From: Cardiocondyla obscurior
Taxonomy: Eukaryota; Arthropoda; Insecta; Hymenoptera; Formicidae
Assembly: GCF_019399895.1 (NCBI RefSeq)
Contig: NC_091872.1
Location: 5,402,395-5,466,394 of the forward strand
Direction: 5' to 3'
DNA: 64,000 bases
In this document: positions 11,564 through 22,875 of the stretch, piece after piece
Numbering within the stretch: position 1 is the first letter of the stretch
How the letters are laid out: each line of letters opens with the position of its first letter
Notes under the pieces: generated by a model
What the model was told of the DNA's origin: nothing
What the model saw: only the letters and a program-made list of their open reading frames with translations
Databases searched by the model: none
Program-made: the position numbers and the translations under genes

Positions 11564-12812
11564 CTGCACTGTGCAGTGGGGGATGTCGGAACATTTTTTC
11601 GGCCGTGATGTGCCAGCATCCGGGCGCGGCGAGTTGTAGACCTACCCCAATGAAATGCACCAGCACCGAGCATGTGACGATAACGTAACCCCAACCTCCC
11701 TCGGGATAATAATGCCGCCTCAAAGTAGCTTCTTTCCTGAAATCTGCTGCCGATCGCACCGGTGACAAGTCGTTGTTTCTTTTCTGCTTAGTACCGTCGA
11801 CATTTCTCGCCTCTCCGATCAGGAGGCGGTTTCCTTGCCAGATATCCTTGCTCTGATATTTTTCGCGTCCGATCAGATTATTATGTCGAGATACCCCTCG
11901 TGCGTTCGGATCGTCATTTCTCTTGCCTTGCGAGAGAGAGCGAAAAGGATCGATTTGAGAGCGAAGGGCACCCTCGGACGTGCACTTTGGACAGGCGTGA
12001 AGTTCGGTCTTAGACGAGAACGACGTCACGTAGTCGTCGTAGTCGACTATCCTGATGCGCGGTGGCGATGATACGTGTCTCAAAGACTTGGGCGATACGT
12101 GGACGGACTTTCCTTCCGTTTCGTTCGTTTCTTGCGTTTTAGAACTACCTGCTTGCGCGATGCCGACTGCGTGCTGTCTCTCATTTGCGATGTTTACTAC
12201 GACGTCAAAGGCGTTCGTTTCCGCGAGCAACGGGGATTTTCTTTGATCTTTAAACTCTCGGTGCAAATTCTTCGGAGAGAACTTTGGGAAATCCGTGTCT
12301 GACGTCGTTCTCGGGACGGTATCGCTTTTCGTATCTCGCGTCCTCGTCTCATTAATCTTTACGAACGGGTCCGATTTACATCTTGATTGATCCCGGATGA
12401 TATTCTCCTCCAGCACGATGACCGAGTTTTGACGAGTCGTGGCTGTCTCGATTAAAGATAGGCTGCGCGGCATGAAATATCGGCCGGAATTTTTTACGCT
12501 CCTCGTCTCATTATTCACGTCGGGCGAATTCGCGGGGAAATTCGCGGGTTTCTTATTTATAGATGGCCTCCCGTCGATTAATCTTCGTTTTATCATTACG
12601 GACGCGACTCCTCCTGGGGCGCATCGATCTAAAAAGATGACTTCTTCCAGGCAATTAGATCGCGGCGCGGCTCGCTCCAATCGATATATCGTTTCGCGGC
12701 TTGTCGGGATGATAGTGAAGGCACGAGATAAGGGATCGACGCGCACCTTCACTTTTTGCGGCGCTCGATCGGGCCAAGAATTGCTATGCTTCATTTTACT
12801 TCGTATCATCAT
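11564..12812 (-). CDS. SLC16/monocarboxylate transporter-like, first coding exon (copy B, partial)
   Basis: This is a second SLC16-like N-terminal exon, same strand and design as copy A. From the double ATG at 12812 it encodes 416 residues. Residues 1-366 are a disordered, Ser/Arg/Asn-rich region that I cannot align with that of copy A. Residues 367-378 read HYYPEGGWGYVI and helix 1 spans about 377-397. A loop with PPLHSA leads to a strong donor (GTGCAG/GTAAGG, GT at 11563-11562), phase 1. An in-frame TAA 18 bases upstream of the ATG supports the start. After GLQLA the sequence reads APGCWH, unlike the usual small-residue run, so the helix end may be diverged. No later transporter exon follows before copy A. 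It is either an alternative first exon of the same gene or a separate paralogue. Confidence 0.83.
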
Positions 12813-15601
12813 ATTACACCGGAATTCTTACGGTCCACTCGAACGGGCACGTTGCTGCGAATTATCTCTCGCGTTTCTTAACGGACAGATTATCCCTGTC
12901 CTCGAAGAGAAGAGTCTGCCGACCCGTTTTGCCGTATCGGCGGCCTGTGTTCGCGCGGAAACGGTAAGGACTGTAGCCGATAGAGTTTGCCGGAGGTGCT
13001 CAAATGTAATTTGTAAGTGAATCGCATTCCCGATGCAGTATACGCGCCGAGCACGCGCACACGCGTGCTCCTCGCGGCGGGCGTGCATATTTTATACATA
13101 TACGTGTCACCGGCGACGTTTACGACGTTCACTCTGTATGTTTTCACTGGAGCGAGCATTCAAGACGTACCCGAAACGAGATATCAATTTCCCCGGGGTC
13201 TTTCTACTTCCCGACAATTTTTCAGGAGTTTATTTCGGGAGTCCGGATCGAAAGGGGATTCCGATGTTCGCGATGAAAAATCCGCCGGGGCATTAATAAC
13301 CGCTGATTTCGAGGGCTCTCCGCGATGCGTCGTGCGGACCATTCGTCGCGCGCGAGATAATGATCTGCGGCGTCCGATGATGGAGAGATAACTTCCGAGA
13401 TGCAAGCGGTCCTGGCGAATGCGCCAGGATGACTGTTACGCACGTGCTGCTTACTCGCGATCAACCCTCTCTCTATGCTCTCTTTCTCGCTCCCTCTCGC
13501 TTTGGTGGATGGCAGGCGCATGCTTGCAAATGCCCAACGAATCACGAAAGCTGCGTTTTCCAGCTTTTTTGTGCTACTACGTGAGTGCTCGTGTCGCACA
13601 CGCTCGCATACTTTCGCCTGTCGCGAGGTTTACGACGCGCGCGTAATTTACCGGAACAGATTCTTGTAGATTTCTTGTAGATGTCCTCGATCGAGGCCCG
13701 TTAATTTGAGAATTTTTTTTAAGCTACTCCTCACGAGTAATAAAAATTGCAGAGAAAAAAATAACGTAAATTAAAAAAATTTTTCTACGAGGAACTTAAA
13801 AAGGTATTGTTGAATTAAAAGCAATATTAGAAATAAAAACCTATTTTTTTTTTTAGCAAACTACGTATTTTAGAATTTATTGAAATTAATCGGCAAATAT
13901 CCCGCGTAAATCTTAGGAATGAAAGGGTTATTCATATATTCCGTGTGCTTTAGCAAGTATCGAGCAGATAGTGTCCGCGGTTACATAATCCGTAAAGTAT
14001 TACTATAAATATACCCGCAGTGGTGGCTGATCCGCACAGTCATTTGGCTTTAGCGACTTAACTCCACGGGTTCGAGCTTATTCTCCTCACTTCTGTACAC
14101 GTACAGAGATTAAATAATAGCGCGGCAAGTAATTCAACGGAAACAAATGATTAACTCATTATTAATACATGTACCTTGCTATTTATTACAACATTTTTTT
14201 TATTATTGCGAGATAAGACTAATATTCGTTAATGCATTTTAAAAAAAGTAACACGCTGATAAATAATCCATAAACCCTTCTTCGCGAGTCCGGCTTCATA
14301 GCGCTTCAAACCGCATTATTCCGGAGAGACTCGTATTACGCGTTCTTTTGAACACTCCAATTTGTCTCGCGACGGGGAAACTGCAGTCCTGGAGAATTCC
14401 AGCTTGTCTCGGTAATGCCATTATGCTTTCCACTTGCCTCTCATCGCGCGGAAACTGACCCGCCTTTATGATGCGCGCGATCCAGGAAAGAAGCCCAAAT
14501 AATAAGATGCAACTCTCGGGGCGATGACGCGATACGGGAAAGATCCGTGGACACGCTGATAAATTTAGGCCGGCTGATGTATGCGCGCCTCTCTTTCTTT
14601 TAGGCCGCCGCTTTTAAAGCTCGCGTGATTTATCGACGCATTAATTCGGGATCGGTCTCAGCCGCGGCGGATGTGACACGCCGAGTTTTATCACGTGTTG
14701 TCAGACGGACATTCGCCCGTGGATACTTTGTTAAGTGGAGCACGGCTCCTCTTCGTCGCGAAAAATGTTCCGCGGCCGAATTAACGCGAGCCACGCTCAA
14801 TGGAGCCCCTCAGGCGTGACTTAGCGAGATTACTTTGTCAGTTCGCGAGGAGGGAAAAAAAAAAGACGAAACGTTGCACAGCTCAAACGCCGCGGATATA
14901 AATCAGTAAAGGGATACGCGCGCCAACGTCCGCGCGCTTGAAGGATATAATGAGATTTATGATGGATTGGAGACTTCTCGGTTAAAATTTTAATTCCCGA
15001 AAATTGTGCACGCCGCGGGAAGCGTTAACTCATTTATATCCGCCGTCCCGCTCCCGCGCAACATGTTGCACCGATCGTAAAGTCTGTATGAATGCAATTG
15101 GATCTAGCCATGAATATAGAGTAGCTGCTATACAATTGAATTGAATACATTTCGCGATACATGCGTAGCTGTGTGGCTGATTTTTATTATATTTATTTAT
15201 TAAAGCACTTTTTTAAATTTAAAAATGCATTTCGAAAGCCATCGCGATTTATTATATTAACAGTTAAAAAAAATTATATAAAAATATTTGTCACAAAAAG
15301 TGCTGCAGTTTTAAGAGCTAGAAGCAGAATTACCTTTTATTAGGTCGGTAAAATGAATAGAAACCGCGAGTGGAATCGATATACGAAGGAAGATTTATTC
15401 AAATCGACGTAACAGCGTTAATTTTAAGAATCCGGCGAAAAAAATCGCGAACAAAATTTTCACGGTGTATAATAGCAAGTTTGCGAGTATAATAACCGGG
15501 CAGTTTTCTTTCTGGTTTAGTGATACGTTATCAGGTCCGATCTGTCTCATTCGTGCGAGGTATTATTATTATATGTAACTAGAACGATCTTGATGTTTGC
15601 G
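12813..15601. other. gene-less stretch upstream of copy B
   Basis: This lies upstream of copy B on the minus strand and would hold its 5' UTR and promoter. CpG-rich sequence at about 12830-13650, with CT-rich runs near 13470-13510, could be promoter or leader DNA. From 13700 it is AT-rich with poly-T and poly-A tracts. I see no supportable coding exon. Confidence 0.4.
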
Positions 15602-16481
15602 TTATTTCTCGGCGTTCGTAACCTGTCGTCCTAAATACTCGGCGGCCCCGTGATCGATACACTTAGGAAGGGCGCAATGGAAAACTTTTCTCCGTCCCGC
15701 CACGTCTCTTTGGAAGTTGGCGAGTTCGGTTATTGCATTTTGAAGTCGCGGTGACATTTGAAGAATCGCCGAGGAATGCCCAGGAATAATTTCGCCGTTC
15801 CGCGAACCAACCTCGCCTTCGTTTCCCTCGAGCAAAAGTGACGTTTTGCTTTTGCCCTCGTGTCTTGTAACAAGTTTTAGAGAATGCGGATACGACGGCT
15901 TCCTTATGATCTATTAAATCCAGTTACGATCTCGATCGTGTGCTCGCGTCGCGCTCGACACGAGCCGTAAAACTTATCGAGGAGAATCGCCCTCGAACGA
16001 TCGTACCTTTGTTTGCTTCCGTCGCCACGGGATTTATCTTCCGTCTCGGATGCGCTCAGCAGCGTTCTACGTTTTCTGATTTTATCTGCGAAAAAATACG
16101 CTCGTCCGCGATCGCGCATAACGCCGCTCGGTATCGGCCGGGCTGATCTAGCGCCTAATAAGTCGCTGACGACGGCAATAGAAATTCCGCCGCGGGGCCG
16201 TTTGAGGCGCGAAGAGTTTGACCCACGCGAAGAACGAGATCTCGAACGCTAATGGATGGCCACCAAACCGCCACTTTAGCGAGATTGAAACTGTCGTTCA
16301 CACGTACCGAGCATGATGGATGCGGCGCTTTATAAAGTCGTTCGCTCCTCGTACGTACTCGTTAACTCGAGAGATTCTTACCTTTCCTGCGCTTTCCTTC
16401 GCGTAAATATCGCGCGTTCGTTTCGTTCCATTTCATAAACGTGTCGGACGGGCCGAGACCACGGCGGCGCGAAAAATACAT
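15602..16481 (-). CDS. hypothetical three-exon gene, 146-residue basic protein (tentative)
   Basis: Model: exon 1 16481-16382, exon 2 16085-16007, exon 3 15863-15602, minus strand. Exon 1 starts at an ATG and ends at a near-perfect donor (GGAAAG/GTAAGA), phase 1. Exon 2 begins after a strong acceptor (poly-T then CGCAG) and ends at ACAAAG/GTACGA, phase 2. Exon 3 begins after TTGTTACAAG with a CTAAA branch-like site 14 bases upstream, and ends at TAA. Introns are 296 and 143 bases. Both phases match and the joined frame is open for 146 codons. The product is rich in Lys, Arg and Glu in its first half and mixed in its second half, where three cysteines or histidine-cysteine pairs cluster around FHCALPKC. 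I recognise no family. The frame of exon 1 is also open about 27 codons upstream of the ATG. It follows the GT92 gene head to tail. Evidence is splice signals and phase only. Confidence 0.33.
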
Positions 16482-17163
16482 CCAAGTCTGCGGGTTGAAA
16501 AGCCATCGCTCGGCGACGCTTCGCTCCCGTCGTTTTAGACGATTTCCAATTATCGCGTCCGATCATTACAAGCACGAGCATCAATTTCGAAGACTCGTCC
16601 TTTGTTATTTTAAATGCCTTTCAATTATTGTGCCGTAATAATTTCCAGCATCGCGACTTTTTATTTATCGAATCTGAAAAGCGTAGAGCTTGCTTCCGTT
16701 TCTCTTTTTCTCTCTTGTTTTACACATAATAACTTTAAGTACAACGCACGGGAAACGTCACTGTTATTTTTCTCTTAGACCACTGGTTCTGCGCGACATC
16801 ATTTTCTAGATGACCTATTTTACTTCGCGAGAGAGGGCACGAACGGCGGGACAATGTGGGGTGTTTAGATTGTTTCTGTACATTGGATTTTAATGGATAA
16901 ATTAAGATCCGCTTTGTCACCAAGTTATATTTTTTTAATCCAAATTTTCGTTAATAAACGCAAAACGGTGATGTCGCCGCGTATGTTTGCCTTCAATTAA
17001 ATCTCGTCATTGTGCAAGGATATTATGCAACGCAAACGTCGAGCGTAGTTCTAATATTTTTATAGTCTAACGGTACGGACGTCAGAGAACAGCGGGGACT
17101 GGTAATAAATGTCGCATAAAATTTTTGAAAAAAGATTTTTTACTCGTAACATTACTATATGGC
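16482..17163 (-). other. probable 3' UTR of the GT92 gene and short spacer
   Basis: This is AT-richer DNA downstream of the glycosyltransferase stop. The minus strand carries AATAAA at 16665-16660, about 500 bases after the stop, a possible poly-A signal. No other gene is visible. Confidence 0.35.
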
Positions 17164-18323
17164 TCATGGCAGGGCGTTAAGATCGGCCAGAGTGATTTTC
17201 ATTCTCGTTTTGAGCTCGTCCGCGTAGCGCAAAGCGGTCTCGTCTATCTTAACGTCCTCCATCAGCAAATCACAATCGAGGTGCGTGCTGTCGCAAGCTC
17301 GGTGGTGGTGTTTGAGCACGTCGTTTGAGTTCATGTGATGGGTCCGTCTGGTGGACGGGTTTAGCGTGGTTAGGGCGTAGTGATTATGCACCGTTAATGC
17401 GCGCCTTGTTGAAACGAAACTCTTCACCGAGTCTCCCTCAGGCGAGATACTGGCCGTTCTCATGATATCTAGGTAGTCCGTGTGATCTTCCGAGCGACGG
17501 GGCTTCTCGTCGAGGCCGGCTAGCTCGTCGGCTCGACTTTTGTTTTGTAGTTCGGGAAAAAAGTAGGCGTTCCGTACGGAGTACGAGGCAAAATCTTTAA
17601 AACTTCTGCCGAGCTTCGCGCGCTCGTCCAGCAGCAGCTCGTGCCAGGTTTTCCGGCGCGTCGGCACGATCGCCTCGTCGATGTCGATCGGCACAACGAA
17701 CTCCGATCGGTGTAGGTTCTCGTAAAAACAGTGGTTGTAGGGAATCAGTTCCATTCGCCTCTTCGTCCAGATGTCCTCGGCGAAAAACCTCCTGCGGGTT
17801 GTTTTCTCATTTGGTAGGTCGCCCGGGAGGTCGAGTGCGAACCACCGCACGACGTTCGAGCGTTCGTACAGCCGCAATACCTTGAGCACGTTCTCGTGCA
17901 CGCTGAACACGTAGAAGTAGAACAGCTTGGCGCCCAGAATTCGGTGTAGCTCGACAAACGCGATCAGCTTGCGCGATATGTCCTCGTCGAAGTCCAGTCC
18001 TTTGATGCACAGAGTGAACTGGCGCCGCTTCCGGTCGAACGCGTCGTCGGCGGATTCCGCGCGGATCGTTAAACTATGACTAGCATTCGCGTGGCAAGGA
18101 TTCGGGCCCACGTGGACCCGGGGCGTCGCGCGGCGCATCGCGCTGTCCAGCGGCAGTTGACAGTTGACGAGGATCCCGGTGTAGCTGTTTGCCGTGTCGT
18201 CCCACTCGTCCAGCCAGATCGTCGAGACGAGCGCTTCCACGCTGAGCGATCGCGTCCTCCCGTACTCCCGGTACCTGAAACCGAACGGGCCTATTTGATC
18301 CATCGCTTCCGATTGAGGCGACG
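17164..18323 (-). CDS. GT92 (DUF23) family glycosyltransferase, exon 2, catalytic domain
   Basis: This exon carries the catalytic domain of a GT92-family glycosyltransferase, ending at TGA 17166-17164. The founding family member, C. elegans GALT-1, adds beta-1,4-galactose to core fucose of N-glycans in the Golgi; a similar role is inferred here. Numbering on the joined 432-residue protein: a CIKGLDF block at about 152-158, ISRKLIAFVELHRILGAKLF at about 162-181, the block leading to TKRRMELIPYNHC at about 233-245, and PIDIDE at 258-263, the likely metal and nucleotide-sugar site. There is an N-glycosylation sequon NAS at about 126. An in-frame TAA at 18330-18328 lies just before the acceptor (CTAG, AG at 18325-18324). 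The two bases after it (CG) complete the codon left by the phase-1 donor of exon 1. The acceptor has a weak pyrimidine tract. Without exon 1 the frame could start at ATG 18303, but would then lack an anchor. Confidence 0.82.
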
Positions 18324-21306
18324 CTAGTTAGCGCCCGAGCGTCGTTCTAGCGGAAAACATCTGCACGCGCGGTAGTAGGCATTTATAGAGACATTCATAA
18401 CGCGGTCTTTCAACCGTGTATTTTAAGTGAACGCGCTCCGTTTCGCGCCGCTGCTGGCGTTTGCATTACTCACGCTTAGCGTTGCTCGAAACAACCTGCT
18501 TGCATACGGGCGTAAAGAGAAGGCCTGACTTACGTTAACAAAGTTTAATTTCGTCGTGGTTAAAAGTATGAAACAAATTCAAATATATTCCACCATACCC
18601 CTTTGATGCATTTATTATTAATAAACCCTTACGTGTGTGCTGCATTATAATTTTTTTTTTTTTTAAACTTTAAACTAGGAGGAATAAAAAAATAAGCAGC
18701 AGCTTAAAAATATCCCTTGGTAATTATAACATAGATAACCTTAAGATTTAAAGCGTGTTTAAAATTAAAAAAATTTATATGACGATTTCGGCTTAAAAAA
18801 TAAACTATTCGCGAGGTATTTACACAAATAATCGAAATAACAAATTTAAACGCGATCTTATTGAATTTCTGTTTGGGAAGATTGATACTAATGTAGCCGA
18901 TTTATCATGGCGCGATTCGCCGAGGCGGTAAGCGACACAGTTTCTCGTTTATGAGCATCTCTCAGTGATTCTCTTTTCCTTCGATGCTCGGCGTCCGTCA
19001 GAGATGGACGAGTAACGGGCCGTATCGCGACGTGAAAAATGGCTCACCATATAGTGCAGAAGAGCGCGGGGGCCGGCAAGGCTCCTCGTTTAACGCCAAT
19101 CACTCTGATGCTCGGGTAACCGGCGATTCTGAGGTCCAAGTGGGCGCTGTACAGGAAGAGCCGTCCCGGGATTGTCTCGAGCCACTTCGCGCCGGGCGGT
19201 TCGTGCGCGTTTAACGCCATTCCTCGCGTTCCATTACCGTCGCACTGCTTGGTGGGCCTGTAATCGAGTGCCAATCTCCGGGCCCATGAGTAAGCGACAA
19301 TGCTCCTTGTGCCCGGCGGTTCGCCCCCTAGAAAATACGCGCGAAGAATAACACTCAAACGTCAGCTTCGTCGGTCGAAAAAGTTAATTGGGATACGGCA
19401 AGGGGAATAATACTGTCTCGCGGTTTTTTTTATGCCGACAGAAAGCGCGCAAGTCCGGCTGTAAATCATCAGAGGCATTCTCGGGCGGTAGCTATCTTGA
19501 GAAAATGCAATTAAAACTGTTGTCTCTCTATACAAAAATAAGTTGCATAAAATATAATGAAATATTTCGACGTTTTTATTATCAGCGCACGACGCTCCTC
19601 GTATATGTATTTTAATGTAAGGAGTATATACTTAGCGAATGAATTAATTTTAGTAGCGATTTATATTTTTATAAATGTCGCATTCGTAGTTGTTCGTGCG
19701 CGAAACATATACACTTTAATCCAAATTCAGAAGTATGATGCATATTCATACAGTTGAGTTGCTTTTGAAGTTTCCGAGTCATCCGAGGTAACTAGTTAAC
19801 TAGTTTCACCCGACTGTATTTTCTTGTAGGAGTAAGCGTGCACGTACACGCCAGGTACACTAACTACGCGTTGTCCGTAGGGTATCAGGACTTTTGCGCT
19901 ATTACCCCGATAGTATCGCTTGCATTCCTTGCCGGTATATCGTCCGGCAATTTCTACGAGTGCAGTGTCGCGTTCCGCCGAGCTTATTGTCGAGGCCGAT
20001 CAAATCTCGATTCCATCCGCCACGAAGAAGGATCGCGAAGACGTCGCCTCCGCTCGCAGGAAGTGACGCGTTCGTGCGCCGGAAACGAACGTGTCGCGAA
20101 TACGTTCGCTTCGGCATCGTGCTTTCTCTCGCTTATCAGTGTTCATCGCGCGCTGACTCGTAATTGCGATTTACATATATTTCAGCGATTCCGGGCAAAT
20201 TACCTGGGCGGAATCGCAGTCGACGTGACCGATAATTAGACCCCCTAATGTAAAGTCCCATTCCACGGAGGAACTCGTTCACCGGCGCGGCCGCGAGCTG
20301 CGATCCTTCTTTCCGTGCATTAATGCATTTATAATAAATGTATTTATGGAATACGACAGAGCTCGGGCACTCTCGCGTTCGAGGGCGATAATAAATCTGC
20401 GCCGCTGATAGCTTTAAGGACTCTCGTTACGTCTCGTTTATAATTATTTCTGCGCGACAGCGGCGACGGCCGCTGGCGAGGGGGGGCAGAGGGAGCGGGG
20501 GAGGAAAAAATAAGGAACGTCGCGCGGCGTGTTGGCGTCCCCGGCGCGGCAAATTTATGGCACTGTATACGTTTCGTGACTCGTCTCGTTCGCAATTACT
20601 CGTCTTCGACGTATATGGATCGCGAGCGTTATTGACGGCGCGGGACCATTTCTCGGACGGATCTCGAGAGGTAACGAGGCCGCCGACGGTCCACCGTCTC
20701 CGCGGGCGGCTCTGTGTTGCAATGCGTCGTTAAAAGTCGCCGCTTGACCCGACCAACGGGGTCCGACGGGTAGTATTACGTGTTTGCGTGCCGCGAGCAT
20801 CCTTCGTGACTCCGTGCCCTTTGCCTCACCCGCCGCCCCTCGACCGTCCGTCGCGGCCACGCTCCGCGAGGTTTACGAGAAGGTAAAACGCGGCCCCGCG
20901 AGCGAGGCGTGCGTACCGCGCGTTAGAAATACGCTAATGCACCCCGGCGTTCTCATGGAAATCGTCGGTGAGCTCGCGGAGATAAATTAGCGAGCGAATC
21001 CTGTCGATTTTTACGGCCCGTCGCTAATTAGTTAGAAATTACTCCCGCCAAGGGGGGGAAACGCTTATCTTCGGCTAATTGAAGCGCGAAACTCGTGCAC
21101 CTTCGGATAAGAATCACAGCTGTTATCTCTCGTGTCCTTCTCACCCGTGCGATCGATCAAATCTGCGTCTTGAAAAAGCGGTCTGAATTTATATTTCGTA
21201 ATTCATAATTTCGAACGCGGTCATTTGACTCTTATGCATGAAAGATGTTTGAGGCGAACGATCTCGCAGGCTCGTCGAGCTGATCCAAGAACGTGATCTC
21301 TCGATA

Positions 21307-21320
21307 CGATCGTACGATCG
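21307..21320. repeat. 14-bp perfect palindrome
   Basis: CGATCGTACGATCG is its own reverse complement. It sits in a locally CpG-rich run with further GATC-containing sequence nearby. It may be a protein-binding site or chance. Confidence 0.5.
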
Positions 21321-22166
21321 GCTGTCATTATTCCCATGAAATGTTTGCATGTCGAAGTGAAGGAGGCGGAGGAAGAAGGGGATGAATTACGCGAAAGCGC
21401 ACGAATCGACGGGCGGTCACTCGATGAATCACGTCATAAATTACGTCGACTAATGAAGTCGCTACTACCAAAGAACAGCGCCGGGATTTACGTCCTTGGC
21501 GAGCTTTATGCCAAAGCTCCGCGGTGTATTTATAACTTCGTATTGCGTTCCTTTTGCGCTCGCGCGTGTTATCGCCGTATCTCTTCAGCTTCTCCTCCCT
21601 CGAAGGGGGAAGTGCACGCACGTTGCGTGCGGGATGCACGTTGCATCTTCGCGGTGCGTAGCGCGGGTTGATCGGTATCGACTTTTAAAGAGAATCGCTT
21701 ACGCAGTCATATTCGTTGTTAGTATTAGAAAACGTGGCGCCCGGCGCAATTACTCGCGATGAACGTGCGTTTAAAAAAGCAGCCTCCTCGCGTTTGCCCG
21801 CCGGATAACATTTCAATGCTGAGAAACTTGACGTAACTAGGAAATGGCGCGTACGGAGTAACAAACGTTCGCGGGCGCCTCGGACAAGTTTATTGCGTGC
21901 GAATCTTCCTTCATACCGTGTCAAGGAACTTCAGTTTACGCGATAACTAAACTGTTCCACGAGAGCGTCTATTGTTGCTGTTATTTTCTTTGTTTTTTTT
22001 TCTCTTTTCGCCATTACGCACGCAAACAAGATAAGATGATAAGTCTTTATTTTACGTGCGATTCGTAACGTCTGGAGCAATTCCGACTTCTGTCACATAA
22101 TACTTGAGTATTTTTTATTAACGATCCTTTTATCTTGTATCTCCCAGACTTGTGAGTCATTAAATT

Positions 22167-22184
22167 AAAAAAAAAAAAAAAAAA
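22167..22184. repeat. poly-A run, 18 bases
   Basis: A pure A homopolymer in AT-rich intronic DNA. There is no target-site duplication or retroposed sequence next to it that I can see. Confidence 0.9.
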
Positions 22185-22736
22185 TAACGTTGAATTAGTT
22201 AAGGCACAACTTTAATTACTGTAACGTTTAATAGTCTCTATAAATATAAAATTATTAAATATAACATCGTTTTATTAGCGGAATAATTTATCTACTGCAA
22301 AACGTTTTTATTATGAATACGTTTCTGAATTTTATGCAACTTTCTTCTCGAAAATCTCAGTACATTTGATTCGACAGTGAGTAGCCTCGGTGATTGAAAG
22401 CTATCGTTTAAATAGCGATCTCTATAGCATCGTCTAATTGCAAGACGGTCTCGAAACTGCAGTCGCGGACCTCGTCGCGAAGTTGCTCGAGTTCACGGGG
22501 TTAATCAGATTCGCGAGGCGTCACGTTGCGTGAAAGAGCAACATGAAGAACCGATTTGTCTCACGATTTTATCTACAGTCACAGGCAATTCGCGCGCGCG
22601 CAAAAACACCGCTAGATGCCAATGCGTAGTGCTTGGGCGCCTTTCAGGCCGGCAAACCGTTGCGCCGATAACAAAAGGGCAAGGGTCGCGGCGGTTGCGC
22701 CCTCCGCGGAGGTGCTGTAGAAGGAAAATTGCTTAC

Positions 22737-22875
22737 CAGGCGTGGGAGGAGGATCGGTCGGCAGATCCGGGAGTCGCGCTGGCGGCGAGTCCAGCAGAGT
22801 TAGAACGCACAGCGCGGTGACCAAGACCGCGGCCAGTCCCACTCTACATAATTTCCTTGTTCCCGCGACCGACAT
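22737..22875 (-). CDS. GT92 glycosyltransferase, exon 1, signal anchor
   Basis: The ATG at 22875 is preceded in frame by a TAA 21 bases upstream, which fixes the start. The 46 encoded residues form a type II membrane anchor: a short basic stretch (TRKLCR, about 6-11), a hydrophobic helix at about 12-28, then a Pro-rich stem (PPARLPDLPT and on). This is the layout expected for a Golgi glycosyltransferase. The exon ends at a strong donor with one base of a codon left (phase 1), exactly what the acceptor of the catalytic exon 4.4 kb downstream on the same strand requires. The joined CDS is 1299 bases, 432 residues and a stop. The link is inferred from strand, order, phase and topology. I saw no intervening exon. 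Confidence 0.6.

Larger units (their letters stand above)
18324..22736 (-). other. inferred 4.4 kb intron of the GT92 gene
   Basis: This lies between the phase-1 donor CACGCCTG/GTAAGC (GT at 22736-22735) and the acceptor AG at 18325-18324. It contains AT-rich blocks (18540-18900, 22000-22400), CpG-rich blocks (18980-19360, 19840-20900, 21240-21900), a poly-A run at 22167-22184 and a 14-bp palindrome at 21307-21320. No exon could be supported inside it. Confidence 0.55.

Noticed and set aside
14020..14100. A GGGTTCGAGC word resembling a tRNA B box
   Set aside because: No matching A box at the right distance and no acceptor or anticodon stems. Similar words elsewhere (41604, 45348, 61241, 62384) failed in the same way.
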